The notes under the pieces were generated by a model. That model saw only the letters and a program-made list of their open reading frames with translations. It had not been told where the DNA came from and searched no databases. From positions 180,716 through 244,715 of IMG/VR virus record IMGVR_UViG_3300036766_002181: DNA of 64,000 bases; one strand, given 5' to 3'. Positions 57,298 to 64,000 of the stretch are shown piece after piece. This DNA comes from a virus. Every line of letters starts with the position of its first letter. The first letter of the stretch is position 1. Position numbers and translations under genes: made by a program.

Positions 57298-57609
57298 CTA
57301 AGAAACAGAGACTGTCTTACTCTTTTTTATTTGATTTTCAACTTCTTCGATTCTTTTTGAAAAGGCATTATGAATAACCTTCTTTATTACAGTCTCAGAA
57401 ATTCCCTGTTCTCTTGCCTCTTCTACGGCATCGCCTGCCAGGGGCCAATCTGCGTCTATAATTGCCTCTTCAAGAACCTTTAAGAAGCCGCTAAGATCCT
57501 CTTCTCTGGCAGAATTATCATAGGGGGCCTTATAGGGGCTTGATGATGAGGGTATGGCGAATTTGTTTTTCTTTTTGTTGAAAAAAACTTCTTTAAGAGT
57601 TAATGTCAT
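57298..57609 (-). CDS. hypothetical virion-type protein
   Basis: 103 residues from ATG 57609. LTLKEVFFNKKK at the start resembles LSLKEVFALK of the protein at 1430-2629; the rest is helical (FLKVLEEAIIDADWPLAGDA, ETVIKKVIHNAF). Likely a virion or assembly protein because it borders tail genes. Confidence 0.62.
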   Translation of the reverse strand: MTLTLKEVFFNKKKNKFAIPSSSSPYKAPYDNSAREEDLSGFLKVLEEAIIDADWPLAGDAVEEAREQGISETVIKKVIHNAFSKRIEEVENQIKKSKTVSVS

Positions 57610-57630
57610 AATGACCAACAATAAATTCGT

Positions 57631-57993
57631 CTATAAGGGCCAAATTTTCCCAGTTCGCTTCAAAAAGTCATTCTTTGCCATATTTCTTTGCTTTAACTTT
57701 TCAAGGACTCCCTCAATGGTTGCGCCTTCTCTGGTAATTTCATCCTGATATTCTTTTGAGGTAACAATGGCATTGGTTATTGCCTGAATTTGTTCAGGGG
57801 TTCCCTTTACCTTAATTGGGATACTAGGAATCTTGGTACCTGTATCACTTGTATTATCACCAATATCTTCATTATTAAGTTTTTTTACTGCCTTATAGGC
57901 CTTTCCAGCCAAATAGGCTGCCACGCCGGCAAAAAAAATCTGCCCAGCCCATGACATACGAATTTCATTTAATTGTTTCTTTGTATCTGTCAT
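57631..57993 (-). CDS. hypothetical protein with one membrane-like helix
   Basis: 120 residues: MTDTKKQLNEI, then SWAGQIFFAGVAAYLAGKAY (hydrophobic), a Thr/Pro-rich linker and a helical end (IQAITNAIVTSKEYQDEI). Divergent from the tape-measure gene. Confidence 0.62.
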   Translation of the reverse strand: MTDTKKQLNEIRMSWAGQIFFAGVAAYLAGKAYKAVKKLNNEDIGDNTSDTGTKIPSIPIKVKGTPEQIQAITNAIVTSKEYQDEITREGATIEGVLEKLKQRNMAKNDFLKRTGKIWPL

Positions 57994-58054
57994 TTGTTAT
58001 ATCCGCTTTTCTTAAAAACCGTTGCTTATTCTAATTATTGATCAGTTATCCAAG

Positions 58055-61000
58055 ATGGCAACCAATATAGATTCGGCAATTCAATTAAATAAATTATTGA
58101 AGGAACAAAATCAACTTATATTAACCCAGGCAAAAGTTGGCAAGGGCCAGCTTGAAACCATGAAGGCCATGGTTCAAATTATGGCCAAACTCTCTGCTGA
58201 TCCGGCCCTTGAATCCTTTCAGAAAATGGATGAGGCAATTAAGTCTGCTGATGAGGCCCTAGAGGAATTTGGCAAAAACGGGCAGGCCAGACTTGAGGAA
58301 ATGAATGAGAGTGTAAAGAAGGGTTCTGATGGCATAAAAGATTTTGGGGATCAGGCACTTATATTTTCGAAGAAGTCAACATTAATTGCAGCCTTCCTGG
58401 TTCCCTTTAATGCAATCAACTCTGCAACAAGATTAGGAATTGGCGTATTTAGTTCCCTAATTTCTGTAGTTGCCACTCTTGGCGAAACATTTCTTTCACT
58501 GGGAGTTTCCATTATAGCCGTGCCGTTTAAAATGCTTAATGCCCTAATGCAGCAGGCACAATCATTTACAGGCACGGCACTTTGGCAGGCAATTGAGGAT
58601 ACAAGAAAAGCCTTTGGCAATTTGGCCAAGAATGAGGGCCAAGCAATTATAAAGGGATTTAGAAATATTCAAGGAGAATTGGCCAATACCGGCCTGTCTA
58701 CCAGAAGAGTTCTTGGAAACATGGCAGAGCGTCTAACCTTTGTTAGAGAAACAGCAGAGGCCCTTGGAAGGACTTTCTCTGCCTTAAAGCTTGACATAAG
58801 AGACAACATAGAGGTTGCTGCTGCCTATGTTAAGGGTCTTGGTCTGGCAAACGAAGGAACCAAGGCTCTTGGCAAGATTTCAATTGCCCTTGGTCAGAAG
58901 TTTACTGAAACCGGCAGACAGATTACAACCATGGCCTATGGAATGGGAGAAACCTTTGGCATTAGCGGCAAATTAATTTCAAGAGATGTTTCTGAGATGG
59001 TTGGCGATTTTGAGAATTTTGGTTCTGTTGGTATTAAGACAATGACCCAGGTTTCTGTGTTTACAAGAAAACTTGGAATTGAACTTAAAGACCTATTGGG
59101 CGTTGTTGGTAAATTTGATGATTTTGAAACGGCGGCCCAATCAGCCGCACAACTAAGCCAGGCCTTTGGCATTCAGGTTGATGCCCTTGAAATGATGAAG
59201 GAACAAGATCCTGCTGCCAGATTTGAGAACCTACGCAAGGCATTTCTTGCAACAGGTAGATCAGTAGAGGGGCTTTCAAGGCAGGAGAGATCCCTGCTGG
59301 CCCAACAAACAGGTTTAACTGCCGATGCAATATCTCTTGGGTTTGCTCAAAGCAACGTTGGAATGAGTTATGATGAAATTCAAAAGAAGGCTGGCCTAAC
59401 AGAAAAGAAACAACTTTCTCAGGCAGAGGCCATGGAAAAACTTTCAAAATCAATTGAACGTCTTGTTAAACAGGGACCACAATTAACCGGCGGATTCTTT
59501 GATATCTTTGTTCAGGGATTTGTTCGTGGAGTTAAGTGGACAAGAGAGTTCTGGGGCTTGATGATGGCTCTTAGCAGGGCAATGAGAATCACCTATTGGG
59601 AAGGTATTCGAGTTGGTCAAATGTTTGTTAAGAATTTCCCTGGCGTATCAGATGTGTTTGAGGGTTTAAGAGAATTGTTTCAGCCACAGGCCTGGCGGAC
59701 AATGATGAGAGGAATAGGAAGAATCTTTGAAGATTTCTTTAAATCGCTTAAGTCAGGCGGCGAGTTTTCTTTTACAAAAATGTTAGAGGCCTTTAGACAG
59801 AATTTCTTCAATTGGTTTGATTCAAGATCCCCTGCTGGCAAAAAAGTATTAGATGGATTTAGAAACTTCTTTTTGGCAATGAGAAGAATTGGAGTAGAGG
59901 CACTAAGATTTGTTGTTGAAAATCTAACAAGCGGAGTTAAGATTGTTACAGGTCTAATCAGGGACATGCTGGATCCCAAGAAGTCTTTTGGCTCTAGCAT
60001 GTCAGGAACAGGCTCTAAGCTAGTGCGGTTCATTAAAGATGAAGTTTTTGGTCCCTTTATACCAGTTATTAAAGAACAATGGCCGGCACTAAAGAGTGCC
60101 TTTGGTGATTTGTTTGAACTATTAAAGAATTTCTTTGTTACGACAATTTGGCCAAAAGCCAAGGCCATGATTTGGGATATATTCATAAAGGCAATAGAAT
60201 GGACCGTACTGGGCCAAGTTATAAGCTTTACAGCCATGACCGTGTTTAAGAAAATTGCAGGATCTATTGTTGAGGCAGGAATTCCTTTGTTAGGAAACGC
60301 ATTTAAGAAACTAGGCTCAGGCATACCAAAGGCGGCAGTCGAAGGATCCGAAGCCACCAAAAAGGCCATTGAAGGCGCGACAGGACTTGGTTCAAGTTTT
60401 ACAAAATTTGCAAATGTTCCTTGGTCTTCAATTGGGAAGGCCGTTGGTCGAGGCGTAGTTGGATTGGTCGTCCTTGCCGGGGTTACGGTTGTTATGGCTG
60501 GCAATTTCTTGTTATTAAGAAAAATTCTAAGTGGAGTTAAGATTGAAGATGCCAAGATGATAGCCATGTCTCTTTCTGCCATGACCGCGGCTTATATAGA
60601 GGCAGCAGGAGTTGCGGTCCTTGCGGCAGGACTAGGGATTTTGACTAACCCGACAACAATAGGTCTTGTTGGCATTGGTCTTGCTGCCCTTGCGACAATT
60701 GTTACAGGCTTGGCAACGCATTCAATTGTCATAATCCAACAAATACAGGCTGCCGGATTTTCTTCAGACGTTAAAGATAAGGTTGATATTTTTATAAACG
60801 TCGCAAGAGTAATGATTGATTTTGCAAAATCAATTGGAAACATTATCTCTCTTGCAACGCCCTCCTTTAAAACGTTCTTTACAGGAAACCCAGATAAAGA
60901 ATTTCGAAAAAATCTTGGCAAGATTAAGGATATTATTCAGGCAATTGCCTGGCAAGTCAAAGACATAATCACAATTGTTGTTTCAGACGTGATGCTTCTC

Positions 61001-62053
61001 TCCCCGCAAGATCTTGAGGCTGCCAAGGTTCTTGGCCCCCTACTAAGTACGATAGGAGAGCTGGCAACCGCAATGACTCCACCCCCAGAGCTTACAGGAA
61101 ACTGGTTCGATAAGCTTATCGGGGTAGACACTCTGGGTGCAGTTTCTTCATATATGCTTAGAACGGCAGATGTTATGAAGACGCTTATAGCCAATGTAAA
61201 GCCAATTTTTGATTCTCTTGCCGGAGAAAGTGCCCTGTTTTTAAACAGCGAAAGAATAGCCTCCTTCTCAGGATTTATGCAGGGAGTTGCTGGCCTACTC
61301 AAGTCATTAACGCCAACCTCTGATATTTTAAATGCATTTCAACCAGCCAAGGAAACCCCTTCTGTCTTTGGTCTGTTTAAGGGCGAGGTCGAGACTAGCC
61401 CTGACCAAGGAATTAAGTCAGTTACAGATTTCATGGGCAAAATGATAGATGCTATGACAGGGCCAGATGGTGCCCTTAATAAAATAAAAGATTTCACCTC
61501 TGGTTTAATAGGAAGCATAGGCAAACTTGGAACACCAGAACAAATCAAGGCAGCCCAGGACGTGTTTCAAGGCTCTCTAGCCTCTGTGGTAACTATTACT
61601 GATATGTTTTCTCCTGACAAGGTTAAAAATCTCGAAGCTACCTCGGCAAAAAATATTCAACCAATTCTTCAAGGGCTTGTTACGAATGTATTTGATCCGC
61701 TTAAGGGCAATCTTCCTGCTCTTCTTACCGGGTTTGATGGCGTTGCCCAGGATACAAAGCTTTTAAACAAAGTATACAAGGGAAAAATATCTTCTGGTCT
61801 TTCTGATTTGATTTTAGAAATTAATTTGATTTCAATGCAAATTGAAAAGCTTGGCCCAATTGATATAAAAACACAGCTTAAACAAACCTCAGACAAGCTT
61901 GGGCTTAAGGGTGACAGTGAATTAAAGATTGATAGAAACGATTTAAAGATTCTTGTTAATGTAAATGTTACAATGGATGCAGATGATCTTGAGATGGCCC
62001 TTCACACAAGACCACGAGGTAGCAATTTTGCCTGGACTGGTAGGAAAGGCTAA
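58055..62053 (+). CDS. tape measure protein
   Basis: 1332 residues from ATG 58055. N-terminal coiled coil (20-110), then long helical stretches broken by hydrophobic segments (FLVPFNAINSATRLGIGVFS, GVVGLVVLAGVTVVMAGNFL, EAAGVAVLAAGLGILTNP) typical of tail length-determining proteins, and Lys/Glu-rich repeats. It spans the tail tube and sets its length, then may help DNA entry. The size implies a long tail. The intact 4-kb frame argues against widespread indel errors in this sequence. Confidence 0.85.
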   Translation: MATNIDSAIQLNKLLKEQNQLILTQAKVGKGQLETMKAMVQIMAKLSADPALESFQKMDEAIKSADEALEEFGKNGQARLEEMNESVKKGSDGIKDFGDQALIFSKKSTLIAAFLVPFNAINSATRLGIGVFSSLISVVATLGETFLSLGVSIIAVPFKMLNALMQQAQSFTGTALWQAIEDTRKAFGNLAKNEGQAIIKGFRNIQGELANTGLSTRRVLGNMAERLTFVRETAEALGRTFSALKLDIRDNIEVAAAYVKGLGLANEGTKALGKISIALGQKFTETGRQITTMAYGMGETFGISGKLISRDVSEMVGDFENFGSVGIKTMTQVSVFTRKLGIELKDLLGVVGKFDDFETAAQSAAQLSQAFGIQVDALEMMKEQDPAARFENLRKAFLATGRSVEGLSRQERSLLAQQTGLTADAISLGFAQSNVGMSYDEIQKKAGLTEKKQLSQAEAMEKLSKSIERLVKQGPQLTGGFFDIFVQGFVRGVKWTREFWGLMMALSRAMRITYWEGIRVGQMFVKNFPGVSDVFEGLRELFQPQAWRTMMRGIGRIFEDFFKSLKSGGEFSFTKMLEAFRQNFFNWFDSRSPAGKKVLDGFRNFFLAMRRIGVEALRFVVENLTSGVKIVTGLIRDMLDPKKSFGSSMSGTGSKLVRFIKDEVFGPFIPVIKEQWPALKSAFGDLFELLKNFFVTTIWPKAKAMIWDIFIKAIEWTVLGQVISFTAMTVFKKIAGSIVEAGIPLLGNAFKKLGSGIPKAAVEGSEATKKAIEGATGLGSSFTKFANVPWSSIGKAVGRGVVGLVVLAGVTVVMAGNFLLLRKILSGVKIEDAKMIAMSLSAMTAAYIEAAGVAVLAAGLGILTNPTTIGLVGIGLAALATIVTGLATHSIVIIQQIQAAGFSSDVKDKVDIFINVARVMIDFAKSIGNIISLATPSFKTFFTGNPDKEFRKNLGKIKDIIQAIAWQVKDIITIVVSDVMLLSPQDLEAAKVLGPLLSTIGELATAMTPPPELTGNWFDKLIGVDTLGAVSSYMLRTADVMKTLIANVKPIFDSLAGESALFLNSERIASFSGFMQGVAGLLKSLTPTSDILNAFQPAKETPSVFGLFKGEVETSPDQGIKSVTDFMGKMIDAMTGPDGALNKIKDFTSGLIGSIGKLGTPEQIKAAQDVFQGSLASVVTITDMFSPDKVKNLEATSAKNIQPILQGLVTNVFDPLKGNLPALLTGFDGVAQDTKLLNKVYKGKISSGLSDLILEINLISMQIEKLGPIDIKTQLKQTSDKLGLKGDSELKIDRNDLKILVNVNVTMDADDLEMALHTRPRGSNFAWTGRKG

Positions 62054-62064
62054 TAATAAATTCA

Positions 62065-62238
62065 ATGTCTATATTTGATGAAATGTTAAAAAATAAAGAA
62101 TATCAGAGTCTTTTAAATAAGCTACCAGAAGATGAAAAAAAGGCAATAATGGAATCTCTTCGCAGGGTTGCAGAGGATTTCGAAAATCAAATAATCAAGC
62201 CTATTAAACGACACGGTTTGACAAAGAAAAACAGTTAA
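62065..62238 (+). CDS. 57-residue helical protein
   Basis: Charged helices (IFDEMLKNKEYQSLLNKLPE, AIMESLRRVAEDFENQIIK). Lies between the tape measure and a large tail protein, twelve bases after the former. Possibly a small tail component or chaperone. Confidence 0.6.
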   Translation: MSIFDEMLKNKEYQSLLNKLPEDEKKAIMESLRRVAEDFENQIIKPIKRHGLTKKNS

Positions 62239-62252
62239 TAAAGAATAGTATT

Positions 62253-64000
62253 ATGGCAGATTCAAAAAAAATCTATGAACTAGAAACCTCTAGAAAAATT
62301 CAACCAATTACAATAACGCTTGAAAATTCTGGAAAGGATAATACGGTTGCCTTTGATCAAGACGACATTACAGAGGATGTTTTAGATAAAATCGGAGACT
62401 ACGTTTCCACAATAACAAAAGAGGCACATAATGATCCTGTTTTACAAAATGAATCTTCTTCTGTTGAAAAGGTTTCACAACAAACCTCTCTGGGAAATCC
62501 TGCTGCCCTAACAACAGACAAGGGTAGTGCCAATTATAGATTTATTGATAGCATCGGCTCAGGAAATGCAAAGGCCATATTTGATCAGTCTTCCAATAGT
62601 GGATTTTTGCCAATAACGATTAGAAAAGGAAAGACTGATGATAAAAGCCAAGATAGCGGCCAAAATCTATTAACAGAGGTTAATGTTATTGGTAAGAATT
62701 CAAAACTGGTAAGGGCCATAGGTGAAGCCCTCACAAAAAACAACAGATATTCTTCTGAAGAAAATACCTATATAGATCCCAACATCAGATTGTCTGAAGA
62801 AAATTCAGACAACAGGGTTGGACATGCCATTCTTCAAAAAGAGCTTGGTATACATACTCCTGGTGCGCTTCCTTCCATTGCCGGTGACGGCAGCAACACA
62901 ATTTTTAGAATATCCAACTTAAAAAATCTTGGTCTACAAACCCTGCTAGAGGCAAGCGGAGAATACTTTGTTCCCGATGATACTGAAGACTTTGCAAGCG
63001 TCGTTGCAGCCAAGGCCGCCTCTTCTGCTCCTGGTCTATCAAGGCTTGGCCTAAAGGTTCCTGTTTCTAGATTTTCTGCGGCCACAATAGCAGCGCAGGT
63101 TAATCCAGAGTTTAAAAAAGATAGCAGATTTCCTAGCCTAAATGCACCAAGGCAATGGTCATATGGCAACCCAAACAATCCTCTTGTTCCCTTTGATGCA
63201 ATAAGCTCAACCTCTGCCGGAATTGCGGCTGTTCTTTTAACCATTACCATTACCCTGTTAATCAAGGCCCTGGCAGAAGTAATTGGTCCTGATCCTATTG
63301 ATATAGATCTCCCAAGCATAAATCTTGGCGGAGCAAAGGACAGACCAACGCAAACAAGCCACGAAGTAAGAGTAAAACGACTTGGAAGTTATCTGGGCGA
63401 AGATAACGTGCAAGAGGGCAAATCAAATTCTTTAGGTGGTCTTGTTGGTTCGTTTGGTAGGAATTTTTTCTTATTAAAGCACACAGAGGCAGAATATTCC
63501 AAGGCAGTACAGAGGGGTTCAGAAATCTTTTTTGGTGCCGATCCATCCGGTGGAGTTCTTGGCGGAATTGTCGGCGTAGCAAAAGCCTCTTTTGGCTTTG
63601 GAGATACTTTTAAGAATGTTTCCCAAAATCCCGGCTACTTTAATGTTCTTCTAAGAATGCTGGTAAGATCTGTTGCCGAATCAATCGGAAGCGCAGTAGA
63701 CACGATTGGTGGCCTAACCTCCAGCATTATGGGCACCGTCAATCCTGTTGAACAATCAAGCCTCATGGGGCCACTTGATATTGATAGAAGTATTGGTCTA
63801 GATGCAGATCCAACAAATGCCCTAAATGCCCTTAATTCAATTAAAGAATCAAAGATTTTAAGATTCATGGATATTCTGGCCACCATTGGAGATATAAGTC
63901 TTGCAATAGAAGAAAATTCAAAACAAAACTTTATCTCTTCAATAGATGCGGTCGATGATGAGGATCTTGAATCCAAGTTTCCAAATCCTGCATCTCTTAT
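62253..64000 (+). CDS. large tail/baseplate-type structural protein, 5' part
   Basis: The frame is open from ATG 62253 to the window end (582 codons seen). Early part polar (YELETSRKIQPITITLENSG); a hydrophobic helix at about 322-341 (STSAGIAAVLLTITITLLIK), then Gly/Ala-rich and amphipathic segments (GGVLGGIVGVAKASFGFGD). Its position right after the tape measure suggests a tail or baseplate protein; no specific family recognised. Confidence 0.65.
   Translation, partial: MADSKKIYELETSRKIQPITITLENSGKDNTVAFDQDDITEDVLDKIGDYVSTITKEAHNDPVLQNESSSVEKVSQQTSLGNPAALTTDKGSANYRFIDSIGSGNAKAIFDQSSNSGFLPITIRKGKTDDKSQDSGQNLLTEVNVIGKNSKLVRAIGEALTKNNRYSSEENTYIDPNIRLSEENSDNRVGHAILQKELGIHTPGALPSIAGDGSNTIFRISNLKNLGLQTLLEASGEYFVPDDTEDFASVVAAKAASSAPGLSRLGLKVPVSRFSAATIAAQVNPEFKKDSRFPSLNAPRQWSYGNPNNPLVPFDAISSTSAGIAAVLLTITITLLIKALAEVIGPDPIDIDLPSINLGGAKDRPTQTSHEVRVKRLGSYLGEDNVQEGKSNSLGGLVGSFGRNFFLLKHTEAEYSKAVQRGSEIFFGADPSGGVLGGIVGVAKASFGFGDTFKNVSQNPGYFNVLLRMLVRSVAESIGSAVDTIGGLTSSIMGTVNPVEQSSLMGPLDIDRSIGLDADPTNALNALNSIKESKILRFMDILATIGDISLAIEENSKQNFISSIDAVDDEDLESKFPNPASL

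Noticed and set aside
59680-60582. Long minus-strand ORF inside the tape measure
   Set aside because: Low-complexity antisense reading of a helical gene, no start context.
1-64000. Cyanophage origin
   Set aside because: Deformylase and Hsp20 occur in cyanophages, but no photosynthesis genes are present in this window.
1-64000. Prophage or insertion sequence elements
   Set aside because: No integrase, transposase, terminal inverted repeats or attachment site seen.

Overview
The window reads as part of a large, AT-rich, T4-like myophage genome, probably a jumbo phage. The virion genes that can be recognised are a 1332-residue tape-measure protein, a T4 gp26-like baseplate/tail-chaperone protein with a probable frameshifted extension, several capsid- or tail-type proteins and an amidase endolysin. 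It also carries tRNAs, RNA ligase, DNA ligase, a polynucleotide-kinase-like protein, peptide deformylase, Hsp20, a phage-type sigma factor and AAA+ ATPases. Two lipoproteins and an AmpD-like endolysin fit a Gram-negative host; nothing identifies the host further.

Layout. 1-7 kb: end of an RNA ligase, small repeats of a paralogous family, a leftward virion-type operon, peptide deformylase, Hsp20 and a kinase-like P-loop protein. 7-13.5 kb: a divergent VWA-metallopeptidase/MoxR pair, a tRNA cluster and a class II glutamine amidotransferase-like protein. 13.5-25 kb: exonuclease, ATP-dependent DNA ligase, AAA+ ATPase, lipoproteins, and a sigma factor whose region 4 is cut by an in-frame TAG. 25-40.5 kb: a dense array of small paralogs, interrupted by a 0.9-kb repeat-rich non-coding region, a ppGpp-hydrolase-like HD protein and the first of three amidoligases. 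40.5-47 kb: tail chaperone, kinase-like protein, structured RNA, lysis genes and a membrane-anchored EEP phosphodiesterase. 47.5-53 kb: two more amidoligases and divergent small paralogs. 53-57 kb: an NAD salvage module (Nudix-winged-helix regulator, NAMPT, CinA-NMNAT fusion, ADP-ribose-type Nudix). 57-64 kb: tail genes.

The outstanding feature is a family of more than 50 small genes, called here the PGxLY family. Most encode 75-140 residues with the same three-part layout: an N-terminal [PE]Gx[LA][YFW] motif, a central hydrophobic strand such as DILMFI, and a C-terminal strand-turn-strand such as FLYxGKxxY. Neighbours often overlap by a few bases, in both orientations, and sequence identity outside the motifs is very low. 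At least seven copies are broken: single-base changes in T or A runs, a 46-bp tandem duplication, a lost start codon, or truncation. Long neighbouring genes are intact. This looks like a rapidly evolving, possibly phase-variable phage arsenal. I do not recognise the family and its function is unknown.

Other linked systems are NAD+ salvage with its own probable autoregulated promoter; three zinc-knuckle/amidoligase/winged-helix proteins plus a class II amidotransferase that may make a peptide or amide modification; and a set of sigma70-like promoters whose -10 boxes lie 7-11 bases from the ATG, which predicts leaderless mRNAs.
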